The notes under the pieces are model-generated. The model was given only the letters and a program-made list of their open reading frames with translations, was not told the DNA's origin and did not search any database. Below are positions 24,331 to 36,659 of a stretch of DNA of 64,000 nt, piece after piece. The translations under genes were made by a program, and so were the position numbers. Source of the DNA: Athripsodes cinereus (Eukaryota > Arthropoda > Insecta > Trichoptera > Leptoceridae). The stretch is taken from positions 26,063,313 to 26,127,312 of the forward strand of contig OX388312.1 in assembly GCA_947579605.1 (NCBI GenBank), read 5' to 3'. The first letter of the stretch is position 1. Each line of letters begins with the position of its first letter.

Positions 24331-24906
24331 TATAGTATAGTAAAAAAAAATACTTATCGAAAGACTCATTTGTAATAAGCATTAATAATGCTTTTTCATT
24401 TCAACAAAAATTAATGTATTAAACGCCATAAGTGTTACGCATGTTTTTAAGAAAATGTTTCCGTTTTCAACGCCTTATGATTGAGCGTTAAAGTTTTTGA
24501 TGTCTGACATTGTGAGCGAGTGTTGTCATAAATAACAAAGCACATAAAAATAATATGAATTTTCGTATAAAATATTTATTTAGTAAGCAGAATATTACAT
24601 AAAAAAATATAAGGTATAAACAAGAAATAAAAAAACTTTAATGTTTACAGGTAAAACATTTAGGGGTGGAAATACCGACTTTTTTTATACAACGTTAATC
24701 AAACAGCTTAATAAAAATAACGTCGTTAAAAAAACGATGACGTTATAACGGTTCATAATTAAACTGAATTTAGGCTTCTACGGTCCTCATTCGCAGGCAA
24801 AATACAAAAACAATAAATACATGTAGTTTGTATAAATACATTAGAGTTGTCGTTATCTGCATAGTAAATATAGAAGTAAATATTAACAACATCATTGCTT
24901 TTAATG

Positions 24907-25068
24907 AGTTCGTCGGTAGCCTGGAGGTAGAGTCTCGGCCTCGTGAACAAGGGGACCGCGGTTCGATCCCAGGTGCCGGCAAATTCCCCTTTCACGACAC
25001 AAGCTTTTAGCTTACTGTGAAAGGTGTATAAGGTTGTATTTGGGTTTATAACAAAACCCAGATATATC
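24907..25068 (+). mobile_element. tRNA-derived SINE, copy 2 (most complete)
   Basis: GTAGCCTGGAGGTAGAGTCT provides an A-box-like element. GGTTCGATCCCAG is a canonical B box 40-45 bp later. A shared body follows (GGCAAATTCCCCTTTCACGA, TTACTGTGAAAGGTGTATAA, AACAAAACCCAGATA) and then a poly-A stretch at about 25075-25088. Two relatives lie at 10233-10352 and 45635-45780. The internal promoter implies RNA polymerase III transcription when intact. Mobilisation would depend on a partner LINE that I cannot identify. Confidence 0.85.
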
Positions 25069-25088
25069 TTTTATAAAAAAAAAAAAAA

Positions 25089-27239
25089 GTTATTCAAGCT
25101 TTAAGAAATAGTTATATATTTACTATTTATTACATAAAGACACACACAGTAGGTTGACAAAACGTATATGAAAAATAAAAAAAAGAGAGAATAATGTTGA
25201 TCTGATCAGGCCAACCCACCAATTAGGCGTATCTAAAGCATACATATTATTAAAGTATAAACCACAAATACAAAAAGGTAACAATTGGAGATGAAGAAAC
25301 AGATTTAAATATTATATGGAAAGGCATGGCTTTTTTCGGCAACCAAGCATTATACATAATATATTATTCACATTTATTTCTATGACTATTTTGACTGTTT
25401 CAATAATGATCTATACTTGTTGAAAATTAAAGTCATTTGGAACAAAAACAAGAATTTTTAACTAATTTCAAAACATCTACTAACCGATAGCTAAAACAAT
25501 TCATTTCAATAAAATTTAAAAATGATTTATCGAAGGACTCAACATGCATCTTATAGAAGAAAATATAACGCATCAGCATTGATGGTAATATTTTTATAAA
25601 CTTCGCTAAGCAAATTAGAATTAATTACGATACACTATGCTTGGGTATTTAGCATTGGTAAATCAACATTGGTTCGTCACGAGGTAAGTCAAATAACATA
25701 TGTATAATTATATTAGGCATGTAGTGTATATAAAATAATAATTATATTACGTACGGAGGGTTATGTTATAAATTTGTCGCTTTCACCACATAATTTTTAA
25801 CGGCCATTTCTCACCGGGCATCCAATGTTAATGGTGTGCTTTTTGTAAAAGAGTAATAATAATAATAATATTTTTATTATATCATAAACCGTGCGATAAA
25901 ATAATATTATACCATTAAGGTATTAAACGTCTTCCATAAATAACGTCAAGGGGTAGGAGAATACTAAATATAATAAAACATAAAAATAAAGAATTTTAAA
26001 AAAACAAAATCATTTTAAACCCTCCTTCTACTGCATGTACATATGTAGTGTCCGGCTGATATGGCATTACTACATATTGTCTAGTTTATGATACAACTAT
26101 TCACAATAAACAACACTTTTTTTTCTTTACTGTACCTATTTCCTTTATACAGTCATGATGTATGCACAACAAGTTCCTATAATATGGACACATAAAAAAC
26201 TGTATACCAAACATTATTATTTCCATTTGCTATGTAACGAGATATGCATGAGGTATTTGTGTATGTAATTACTTGTTCTTTTGTGTGACGCTATAATAAA
26301 AAATAAAATGTTATTAATAAAAATATTTTATTTATCTATCAACTTATAGTTGGCATCTCTCACAAATAGGTTACCTTATGTGGGCTTGATGCGATTAATG
26401 AACATAAAGTTCATCTTCTCCGTATTATAAATATACCTATATGTAAGACAATGAAGATGGCTGCCGTCTACTGTGCACTTTTCGCCACAGTTATTAAATA
26501 ATAGTCGAAGTATTTCATATCTAATCACTATCATAGCATCAATACAAGTGGGTAAGCCAATGAACTGACTGTTTTTACAAAACCATCGATTTGCCTATCT
26601 ATTGTACCTATTTTATTATACAGGAAACAAGTACACAACAAAAGAATTTCCTTACATGTTTTACAAGATAACTATAGTAAATGAATATTATTACGGTAGT
26701 GATATTAAACATTATACGAAAGTTATCATTATTAACGTTTATGATTACCTTCATGCAGGTATATTAAAGATTTAGGAGGTGATAAAAGAAGTTTTCATAT
26801 AATAACAGCAGAGACTATAATATTATATTAATTATTACATATAATAACAGAAGAACATCATCCCTCTCTTCAGGAAAATAACAACAATATTCATGATAAT
26901 AATTATTAAATTTTCAGTTGTGGAAAATAATTAAAATTATAATAAAACGTATAATAATTACAGTGAAGAGAAAATCATAAAATTTATTTTATTACTGCGC
27001 AGTCGTAGATATAAAAAACGCAGTGAGAATAATACGATCACAATATATTGTGTATTGTCTTAATATTAAAAATAAAATTACGTAAAATATGTATAAAATA
27101 ACATTGTATTAAAATAGAGGCAGTCCACTATCTGATGGTAGAATTTAGTATATTTGATAAGGAAGATTTCTTTTGTTTTTTCTTTTAATTTCGTTGCCGA
27201 ATTACTATCCTTCATATTACTACATATATATCACTTCTG
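25089..27239. other. Non-coding stretch, nothing recognisable
   Basis: AT-rich. A short minus-strand candidate around 25826-25850 has a donor (CCCG|GTGAGA) but no convincing acceptor. No other structure seen. Confidence 0.45.
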
Positions 27240-27470
27240 AATATGTTCCGTGGAGCACCAGGCAAAGAATTGGTCTCCCACTCCTTTTTGAAAGCTATCG
27301 AGTGCCCTGTAAAAGACAGGTATTGAATTCAGCGATGTGGTTTGCCAACCATCCTGAACGCCTTAATTTTTGCTGGCACGGAGAAGACAGCTTGCATTAT
27401 TAAATGCACCTGGTCTGCTAGATATCCTACTTGTAGGATTAGCCGTGATAGTGTCGTAGTAGTAGAAGTA
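27240..27470 (+). repeat. Repeat family A, reference copy
   Basis: A clear copy of the window's most abundant repeat. Order of landmarks: GTGGAGCACC, GGTCTCCCACTC, GAGTGCCCTGTAAAAGAC, ATGTGGTTTGCCAACCATCC, GGCACGGAGAAGACAGCTTG, CTGGTCTGCT, TAGCCGTGATAGTGTCGTAG, then a TAG-repeat tail. About 230 bp, no coding capacity, no terminal inverted repeats visible. The TAG tail suggests a retroposed element (SINE-like or a LINE 3'UTR), but no pol III boxes are seen. Class unknown. Confidence 0.8.
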
Positions 27471-27899
27471 AAGCATATTATTACAAGTTTATGTTAGTAC
27501 GTAGTTATTGGTTTAACTAATTATAACATATTTATTTAATTTATTTATTGATTCACATCGAGTAGAACTCTATAATTCGATTGATGTAACTCATGATTTT
27601 TCTACTTTAATGAATACTTCTTTAATATATTTATGGTTATGTTTTTTAATGGGACAAAAGACATCTCTCCCCATAGTTAAACATACAAAATCAAAAAGAG
27701 TTTATTTTATAAAACTAATTAAACGATGGTGGAATAGGAAAGCCTTAATCATTGAAAATCTTATAAACGAAAGAACGATACCTACTCTTTTTGGTCGACT
27801 ACCCTTAGACATTTTCAAAAAGCGATGACCAACAAACATTCTCTTGTTGTATAATATACTAAAAGCTGAGTGCAATTGTACGCAGTATATAATACTGAG

Positions 27900-28310
27900 T
27901 TACATTCCATCGGATTGGTCTGCAACGAGTTTGGTTTTTCTTCTACATTCCTCCCTATTTGCTGTTAGTCTCATCAGTTCTACATATGTGCCACAGTTCA
28001 TGTCCTTCTTCACTTGGTCCATATAAGCGTCTCTTGGTCGGCATCTACCATTTCTGCCATCTGTCTTACCCTCTGTGATGTAAGTAAGTAGTCCTGTGTG
28101 CTTGATGTTGCGGCCAATCCAGTTAGCTCGTTGTTGGCTGATTCTTGCCTTTTTTCGCCTACTTTGGTAAACACCTCTTCGTTTTCGACGTGTTCCGACT
28201 AATGAATCTTCAGCATGCATCTGTAGCAACACATCTCAAAGGCCGCCAACCGTCCGCTTTCACTCTTGCTGATGGTCTGCGTCGCAGTATCCATGTACGC
28301 AGTATCGCTT
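27900..28310 (-). mobile_element. LINE ORF2 C-terminal fragment, frameshifted
   Basis: On the minus strand 28232-27900 stays open for 110 codons. It contains RANWIGRNIKHTGLL, GRCRPRDAYMDQVKKDM and YVELMRLTANRE, which fit, from memory, the C-terminal tail of RTE-like LINE polyproteins (..WIGHILRH..GRGRPR..YMEQIKKDM..). Just upstream, in another frame, MCCYRCMLKIH then SEHVENEEVFTKVGEK continues the same family pattern (..FEMWCYRRMLKISW..EHVTNEEV..). The element is thus a frameshifted, 5'-truncated relic on the minus strand. The reverse transcriptase core is absent. Confidence 0.8.
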
Positions 28311-30950
28311 GTGAACTTAATACAATTTTGTTACGCAAATACGAACGTACATTATGGAAATAAACAAATTTTAAAAATATTAACAAAAAGGCTGTTACAC
28401 AAATTCGGAGAATAATAATGGTAAAAGGTACATATTAACATATGTGAAATGTTACGTGGAGGTATGGAGGTAGGTAAACCACACCACGAGCTGGTATTAG
28501 AGCTTTTGTATATATAATTCGCTTTCCATTAGGAAAATTATAATATTACAACAAACTTTATCCGAAAATTTTCTGGGGGTAAACTTATTTAAATTAAGGT
28601 TTATTATATAAAATGAGTTCTGACACAAATTACAAACCGAAATAAAAAATAAATCTACCTACTACTACATCAATTGCGACGAAATTATACGGTATGGAGT
28701 TACTGAAACTTTAGTTCAAAAATGTGTCGTGGCTGAAAAAAGTTTATTTTTTAAATAGGTACCTTTTTACCTACCTACGTTATGTTCCGATATCGACATA
28801 TGTTTTATCACTTAATCGATATGAGATATTAAAAATGGATTCAAAATAATAAAGTAAGAAGGAACTTTATTTTCATAAACATTTCTGGAACTTTTTTTGT
28901 ACACACTTCAAATAATATTGAATATTTATTAAACGCTTTTCAGAATAATCATCTTGCAGTGACTTGTCAACAGTTACAGAGACCTTCTTTGTGTAATGAG
29001 GCATTTCAAAGGTTTTGATTATTTTTTGATATGTATTGCTGATTATTTATTTAAAAATTTGATACATACATAATGTATCGAAATATTAAGTATGTTTCAT
29101 TTGTAATTTAAAACTATATTCCATTTCTTCAGATGATTCAATTTAGTATATTGAATTCTCATCCACAGACAAAAATCGATAGAACATCAAGAAAATTAGG
29201 TAGATTCCTACTTTTGATAATAAAATGTAGGAAATACAACAAAATAACATTAGGTGTACTTACACAATGTCGCAAATTTAACAAACAAGCTTATCTTCTT
29301 TGTTCTCGGTGAGAAAGAGAGTAAAATGTATTTATAAGAATATTACATTATTTACGAAAGTAGGTACATGCATTAGATGTTAATACAGTGTCGCGTTTTC
29401 TAAACAAGTCAAAAATACTATATATACGAAAACTACGTCCACTTGTCAAATTGTCCAAACATAATATAAATGTTATTAATTATAGGATTCTACGAATCTA
29501 AGAAAGTTTAACACCAGTTTTAATCGTTAATTTTTTTGTTAATTCTGAAAATAATCATCGGACAAGATTGTTAAAACCTGTACAGTGACGAATAACAATG
29601 TAGGTACCGTATGTGATTTTCAAATGAATTATGTACTAATTTTATAAGTAAAAATTATTGCAGTTTTAAAAAAAAAATACAATAAAGAATAAAATTAATT
29701 AATGAATAACAAATCATATGCAATGCGTTCAAAAAAAATGTTAATAAATCTACATCAATGTAAATAATTTATACAGTGATATCCTGAACAAACTACTAAT
29801 TATGTATGTGTTTTTTTCAAACAATTTTTGATATGATAACTCAACATTCTAAAAAATTGCATTATTTGAGAGATACAATTAAGGTCTTTCCCGTTTTAAG
29901 TTGATGGTTGATTCAACAAGATAGCTCTAGCCACACCACTGCACATCCATCCATTACAGGGTAGATATATTATTACGATGTACTTGTACTAGATAGTATA
30001 GTAGCTGTTGCTATATACTTCGGAGTACTCCGCTTCAGCCAAGCCACGTTGCCCTAACGTGTCCTAATGTTGTTTTGATGATGTCACGTTTTTTATCCGA
30101 GCGAATTATTTACACCAGAAGAAATTTCAACGGGAGGCATCAAGATACGACCTTTTTACTTAATGGATATCAAGATTTACAAGGAATATTATTTTATACA
30201 TTACCTACAGATACGTTTTATTATTATTATTACCACTAGATACTGTTTGAGGGTAAATCCTCACTTTAGCGAAATTTAAAAGACAGAAAAAGTAATATTT
30301 CGTAATATTGAATAATCATAAATATAACTAATTTGTATAACATTCGCTGATGAAGTTGAAAGATGATCACTTCCCAAAAATAACGGCACAGTAAAATCCA
30401 TTTATAATGTGTTATATTGAAGACTGATTCTTAGATTTTGAAGATTAGAACAAAATGAAATAACATAAGAATCACACACCAAATAGCACAACTGCGATTC
30501 TTAAAGATCTTCAATTTTTTATTACTGTTCAGCGACAAGTTATTATTACCGCTTGTTTTGATCTGTTTTAGTTTTCAATCAGATGATATTTTATAAATTC
30601 GTTAAACTGAAACGTATTTTTTATCGTCGTTATATTGAAACCGTAAAATTTATCGTTGTTATGAAAATTTCGTTATACCAACATCCATTAAATTGAGGTT
30701 TAGGCGTATTTATCTAAGCATTTACATTTATTATCCGTTTACTTTTGAAACGACATTTCATTTTGTAAGATTTCTTTTGACAATGATCATTTGTAATTTT
30801 TTCACAATATAAATGACAATCGGCATTCATTAACTACTATAGTTTTTTACAGACAAATTCTTTAACGTTATAGCGCATTGTACTTCATTTTAGTTATGCA
30901 CATCAAAATGGATGCTTTTCAAATGTTTTGTGACTAACATTGTGGAATTT
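28311..30950. other. Non-coding stretch, nothing recognisable
   Basis: AT-rich. A GC-richer patch at about 30005-30070 (GGAGTACTCCGCTTCAGCCA) has no frame I can place. The palindromic GGAGTACTCC is short and probably fortuitous. Confidence 0.45.
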
Positions 30951-31010
30951 TTATTTATTTATTTATTTATTTATTCTTTACTGTACATTGATTACAAGCA
31001 AATTCTCACA
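30951..31010 (-). repeat. (TTTA)n tail, probable retroelement 3' end
   Basis: A TTTATTTATTTATTTATT run followed by TTCTTTACTGTACATTGA. Minus-strand reading gives a terminus ending ..GTACAGTAAAGAATAAATAAA. A polyadenylation-like motif fused to a simple tail. Confidence 0.5.
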
Positions 31011-31636
31011 ATGGAATGGTGTGGAAAATAAAATGTTTCTTTTATTTTGCATAAATAAATAATAAAATCTATGCAATCTTATTCAATTTCTCCTACAAAT
31101 AGTTGATAGGAAAAGAAAATAAATAGTTTTGCTATTTTTATTTTTATCTTGCAAAGAGTAATAAGAGTACATTTAATGTTACTTGTACTGAACATTATAT
31201 TGTATTGTTAATAAAAGCCGTTTGTTGTGTAAATAAATAAATATTATATTATTTCATGACAAAATAAATGAAAATAGGATTGGTTTAAAGAAATCGCGAT
31301 CTTTTTGATATACTCATTTCGTTAACTAAAACATTAATATGGTGAGCTGGTATGTAATAAAGAAATTTGATTTCCACATAATTTTTTGTATTCACTGATA
31401 TATGTAATAGACTTCGTATTATAAAAAAAAGCAACCCTCAATCACTATTATTGCAATATGTGAAAACTTTTATAAAAGAAACAACTTTACCTTTGTCAAA
31501 AAACGTAAATGACGCATTTCTACGAAATAAGCGTATGTAATTAGTCTGATTGCTAACTCTGTGGTATTATATGTAATATATGAATGAAACCAGTCATTAT
31601 AGAAAGTCGGAATACAAAAAAATAAAGTAACGAAAA

Positions 31637-31819
31637 TCACAACATATCGTGATTCGACTGGCGTTGACAAGGGAACCCGGCATTATTCATAATATGGGCG
31701 TGTTCAATAGGTACTAAAACTTCCAAAGAATTTACTACATAGGGTTCACACGATTCCACTACTTGATTCAATTTCTCATAATGATTGAAAGCAAATTGTA
31801 TGACAAGACTTAAGTACAT
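31637..31819 (-). other. Coding-like minus-strand frame of unknown identity
   Basis: 60 codons (FNHYEKLNQVVESCEPYVVN onward, ending QSNHDML and a stop) with more varied composition than most chance frames here. The open frame continues a little upstream of its ATG. No clear acceptor at the expected place and no family recognised. It may be a relic of a mobile element. Confidence 0.3.
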
Positions 31820-32574
31820 AAAATAAAAATGTTTTTAATAATTGTAATGTTTTGGTGTTTTGAAAAATCATTATTAATTTTTAAAATAAATTAATTATAA
31901 AAATATTGTTTTAATGGAAAATGTAACGGAAAACATTGTTTTTTATATAAATTTATTTTGAAAATTAAAAATATTTTTGCTTTATGACTGAGCGTTCCAT
32001 CAAATTTAAATTACGAAAATCGACTCCGTTTAACATAAATTAAATTGTGAAAATTATTTAATTCATGGCATAAATTATTTCTAGTGATCTCTCAAATATC
32101 TACAATTTAAATTACAGCAACGTTTAACTTGTCGAAGAAAAAAATAATATACCTAACTACTTGTTTCAAAGATTGCCTGAATGAAAAAAAATAAATCAAA
32201 AACTTATCGTATTTATATTGATACTAACATAATAAATCCAATCATATTAAGTAAATAAAATAGAGACATTAGATTTTTGGAATTTCACCGGAAGATTTTA
32301 AGTAGGTACCTAATAGATATTTTGCTACAAGCGAAATTTATTTTTTACGAGTTTTTAAATAGTGTTAAGGGAACGGTTGAACGCAAAATATTAATGATTG
32401 AATATATTTTTTTACGACTAAAGTTGTTCAATTGAGATTGAATCACGTGAACAAAATATAGTACTAATATATGTACAAAAAAATAACGTTATACCACTAA
32501 ACAGAGGAATATAGTATAGTATTGGTCCTACAAATCGTCGTGAGAGTACGTAGGTATATATCAGAAGAATAATA

Positions 32575-33135
32575 TAAAATATTATACAAAATAATAAGAG
32601 TGTGTACGTATGTGCAGAGTATGAAGGTAATATAACACATTATAATAATAATAATACATAATAATATGTGAGTATAAGAATAATAACAGTTTTGCTACAG
32701 CTCGCCCAAAGTGTTTAATTTCCTTTACACGAAATATCTTTCCGGTTGAAAGCCATTCACATCCCCCCATCGAGAATATGATTATCAGAATTTTATTATA
32801 TTATACTCGTATATATATGTATATATTTCAGTAACTTATATGCTTATGTATATTCTATTTCATGATATTTAAGCTGTTCAACCGATATACATATAAAGTT
32901 ATATTGATACGAATGGGTTTTTTCCCCGAGCTTTGATATTTTTGGTGAATGATTTTTATAATTTTTCGTTGATTTTTTTCTCTGAAAAGCAATGCATAGA
33001 TATTAAGATGCCTGTGTTTATTTTCATCACAAACTCAGTTACACTTCTTCTTTTTTAGAAGCTGATATTCTTAAAAAATTGAGCATTCTAGAACGTTCTA
33101 ACCATACCTATTTTTATGCATACGTTCTAATCCTT
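32575..33135. other. AT-rich stretch, nothing recognisable
   Basis: Contains a short minus-strand frame with ATG near 32770 (MGGCEWLSTGKIFR) that could be read as a first exon ending at GT near 32727. The support is too weak to annotate as CDS. Confidence 0.3.
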
Positions 33136-33435
33136 CTAGCTCAAGTATGAATATTAGCTTTGCCATTAAATAAATGTTTTTATTATTATTTAAAAAAAAA
33201 AACAGAATCTGCTTATATCCTACTTATTATTGTAGATCATTGATCTGTTGTCTCGAAAGTTATTCCCACTTGAGAGGTTTAGAACCAGCTGTTTTACTAT
33301 CTTTTTAGTGATCTTCGAGAATGTAAACCATGCAATGATATTAGCGATCTTTTTTTTCGGCCATTAATCTACATGGTCTCTCCAGAATAATTTCTTTTTT
33401 TACTCCATTTAAATGTCCTCCGTGTTATATATTGT

Positions 33436-34038
33436 GTGTGTCTGGAAAAGGAAGTGGCTGATCTCAAAGCTCTTAAGAGTTTCTCACATAAAGATATTCC
33501 AATCCTACCTAACGGTGATATGAACCTGTTCCAGTCGGGTGCGGCTGCTAATGTCTCAATGACAACTGGATTGGCATATGCGGATGTGGTTAGGTCTCGC
33601 TCGCGGCGTGGATCGATTGATCAGAGAAGGGGAGACGGTTTCGGATCTCAGTTGCATGAAGTTGCGACCAATGTTCCGAGTCGGGCCCCTCCACGTGCAA
33701 TTTTGAGAGGTACTGGCAATCCAGACGATTTGCTTAAAACAGTTGAACCCAAGCGATTTATTCATGTGTTCTCCTTGGCACCTGAGACAACGGTCAGTGA
33801 TGTGAGAAATTATATGACAAAAAAGAAACCGGACTTAGAGGGTCTGGAAATTGATCAAATTATCTCAAAAAATAAAGGGCATGCATCATTTAAGATTGGC
33901 GTACCAGTGTCGATGTTTGATGAATGGATGGACCCGGATATGTGGCCCCCAAATACAGCTATCAATAAGTGGACATTTCGAGGGTATCGACAGCGCCGGT
34001 CCGCCGATGCCTCCGATGACCCAAAATTCAGTGCTTAA
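33436..34038 (+). CDS. LINE ORF1 protein (200 codons, N-terminally incomplete)
   Basis: The C-terminal half holds a pattern I recall from insect CR1-type ORF1 proteins: a ..FIHVFSLAPETTVSDVRNYM.. strand-helix start, then ..ISKNKGHASFKIGVP.. and ..DPDMWPPNTAINKW.. . This RNA-binding-like block normally sits near the end of ORF1. The N-terminal part (LKALKSFSHKDIPILPNGDM) resembles the spacer before it. ORF1 proteins bind element RNA and assist target-primed reverse transcription. The assigned start is simply the first in-frame ATG. The natural N-terminus, usually a zinc-finger or coiled-coil region, lies upstream in disrupted sequence. This is one of the few long frames still open in the window. 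Confidence 0.75.
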   Translation: MCLEKEVADLKALKSFSHKDIPILPNGDMNLFQSGAAANVSMTTGLAYADVVRSRSRRGSIDQRRGDGFGSQLHEVATNVPSRAPPRAILRGTGNPDDLLKTVEPKRFIHVFSLAPETTVSDVRNYMTKKKPDLEGLEIDQIISKNKGHASFKIGVPVSMFDEWMDPDMWPPNTAINKWTFRGYRQRRSADASDDPKFSA

Positions 34039-34150
34039 CTTGTCATGCATCTACGCAAACGTTCGTGGACTGAATACTAAAATCCATGTGTTATCGTTCG
34101 GATTTTGTTTAATGTTTTCTTCTGGGATCGCATTGGCCTTCAGCTGTAAT
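34016..34150 (+). pseudogene. LINE ORF2 N-terminus (endonuclease start), truncated
   Basis: From the ATG at 34016, overlapping the end of ORF1 by 23 bp, the frame reads LSCIYANVRGLNTKIHVLSF. This matches the typical opening of apurinic-like endonuclease domains of CR1-type ORF2 (..NVRGLRTK..). The following residues no longer fit the family, and the frame to 34270 is not endonuclease-like. The catalytic part is lost. Confidence 0.65.
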
Positions 34151-35649
34151 GATCCTTGTAAGAATCGTCTTATTGTCAGTAATAATAATAATATTCACCT
34201 AATAACAATATTTCTAGTTCCATTTCTGAATATTTTGTTTCCCGTTGATGTGGAACGAAATTACTTATGATTTGCAAACTTTGGAGATTGTGGAAATATT
34301 CAAGGCGGGATTAAAGATTCTATTAATCGGGGGATGTGTTTTTTAAACATATTTTCCAGGTAATTATTATTATCTGTTATGAAGGTGTCAGAAAGTTGGT
34401 TGGAAAGGTATTGGGAGGATCTAGGCCCAAAATCTTTAAATTTAAAGTTTGTGATTCTCACATCAAGCTTCCAAACACATCGATTGATTATTTACAGATG
34501 AAAGAAGATACGTTAGGTACTAAGAGATGGATATCATCTAATGCTTACGTGTACATCTTTGTGTTTATACGCAGAGTTTCAACATTTTCGCGATGTTATC
34601 TCTCAGAATACATAATGCGTGTGCTGCTTAGCATACGTTTTGTAATAAATTCCGAAGACGTACATGAATAGTAGTATGTAGATAATACGCTGTATATAGT
34701 ATGTGCCGAGATAATGTGGAATGTACGCATTATGTTACGAAGTGTAAGAGTGAATCGCAGTGACGCAAAGCATTGGTTTATAGTACGAATATCAGACAAT
34801 TTTCACTTTGGCTGAAAAAGCCACACCAAAGTTGATAATATGAAAATTTCAAACTTAAGTAAATTTGTCCATCAGATAAATGTGTAAGAATTTTTATACA
34901 AATGTTTTCAAGTATATATTAGTTATTAAATAAAAGCTGTATTTTGAACACTGATGAATCAAAAACACTAATTTACAGAAGAGAAAAAACACAAAATACC
35001 TATAATAAAATATGGTGTCTAATGTGTAAATATCGATTCTAAGTTTTTTTCCACGATGCTTGTACGAGTATAGTGGTAATCTCGCCACTTCATATTATAA
35101 CATTTTTCTTATGAATTGATTTGTTGAATTTGTGATGTTATGCAAAAATAATTCCGTTTTCTGTTTTGATTGACTCTCAATACAGTTTTGTACTTGTTAT
35201 TATATTTCTGGTTGGTTATGTTTAGGTAACACATACATATCTATTGTAATCTTATTTTCGTAAAAAGCTTGGATCGTTTAATGTATGAAACAAATTATAA
35301 AAATGCAGACTTCTTTATTTAAATTGGAAACGATGAAGAAATAGAAAAAATCACTCGAAAAATCGTCAAAGGAATGTTGTTTGTGAAAGATGATGGTTTC
35401 AAGCGTAAAAAGCGTATGGATGAAAATAAAGTGCACTCCTTAGTATTCAATTTGTCGGTTTTCAGGTAGTAGAATTTAATCATGCACTCCTTAAGAAATA
35501 TATATTCTCAACAAAATTATAAGAATATAAGCCTTTCAGCATAACAGTCTCTTTCATACCACAGATAAAACAAGATCTGTAGTAGTATGTAGTAAGTAAT
35601 TTATTTCCATATAAACCTACACTACTTACATACTGTTACGATAATTTTC
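34151..35649. other. Non-coding stretch, nothing recognisable
   Basis: A 111-codon frame at 34336-34671 (plus) begins hydrophobic and then basic (RPKIFKFKV). I found no domain and no splice support. The rest is AT-rich. Confidence 0.4.
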
Positions 35650-35840
35650 AAAAATTAGGTAACCAGTGGCCTAACTGCATGTAATAAACTAGGAGATTGT
35701 CCTTTTAGTGGCGAAAAAAATGATATTCAGAATAGAGCGTAAGCTTCATCGCTGAATTGTAAATGTTAATAGTCCCATACGTGTTGGTTTTACGAACACC
35801 TGATTGATATCCACCAATATTATTTCACGTTTTTCATATG
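35650..35840 (-). repeat. Repeat family A, minus copy
   Basis: GGTAACCAGTGGCCTAACTG, TGCATGTAATAAACTAGGAG, TTCATCGCTGAATTGTAAAT and ACGAACACCTG follow the reversed order of the reference copy. Strongly diverged. Confidence 0.65.
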
Positions 35841-36659
35841 CTAGACAGTCAGCGGAGCAACTGCATATAGGTACATAGTGAACACATACTTTTTCACGCA
35901 AACAAAAAGTAAGACTGTTGATATAATCAATCAATCAATAAAAAGTAAGATATTATTTGGTGGTAGACTTCATCGTAAATTAGTTTTGGTTAATGTTAAC
36001 TACGTCATTGCGTCACTGAGTGAATAATATTCTAAACACAATTCACTTGAAGTTTGATGTACGATGCTTTTATTTACGATATAAATTATACAAAGAATTC
36101 TGTAGACATAGATGTACTTTATCTTTGGCTGTAGATAATAATATTACGTTTCACAAGCAGCGATATAGAATACGCGTTACTCTGCCATATCCGGAGTGTA
36201 ATGAAAGTCGTGTAATGGCATGCCATGAAAAATTTACATTCACCAAGTCTTCACTAGACAGCTGATGCCAGAAGTATCTAACTATAGTTGGCTGTATCTG
36301 AAAGATTCCTAGGAGAATACTACATATTACTTTGTATGTACAAAGCTCATACCAACAGTACCTACTCTAAATCTTATTATCTCGGGGAAGAATATTTTCT
36401 ATTCCAAAGTGTGTACCTACATAATAAGTATGTATTAATTTTTTAAATTATAAATGAAGTTGATTAATCCATTTGCAGTATATTTTCTCGTGTTAATATG
36501 CAGTTTTAAGTATTTTTAAAATGTACCTAAATAAGAAATGTTGGTATGGTGATTGTGAATCGATATTTTTTTTATGACGGTAATTATTGAAATAACAAAG
36601 GAAGTTCAAAGTTGACCGATAAGGTTTTTTTTGTCTATTATTTGTTATCGAAGGTGTAA

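Larger units (their letters stand above)
33180..34150 (+). mobile_element. CR1-like LINE fragment: ORF1 and start of ORF2
   Basis: Positions 33436-34038 encode an ORF1 protein and an overlapping frame from 34016 starts ORF2. ORF1/ORF2 overlap and the endonuclease-type opening of ORF2 indicate a non-LTR element of the CR1 group. Degraded ORF1-like sequence probably begins before 33436 (LRECKPCNDIS-type frame from about 33310). The copy is broken soon after the beginning of ORF2, with no reverse transcriptase domain. Confidence 0.75.

Noticed and set aside
24907..24985. Functional tRNA gene
   Set aside because: A- and B-box-like motifs are present, but no acceptor stem or anticodon arm can be drawn, and the unit continues into a shared SINE body.
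24759..25010. Overlapping open frames around the SINE
   Set aside because: They translate the tRNA-derived head and body of the SINE, which is not protein-coding. Mirrored frames appear in the other copy at 10244-10469.
25826..25850. Tiny minus-strand exon (HTINIGCP) with a GTGAGA donor
   Set aside because: 24 bp only, acceptor poor, and nothing to join it to.
34336..34671. 111-codon plus frame downstream of the LINE fragment
   Set aside because: Does not continue the LINE reading frame or resemble endonuclease or reverse transcriptase. No other support.
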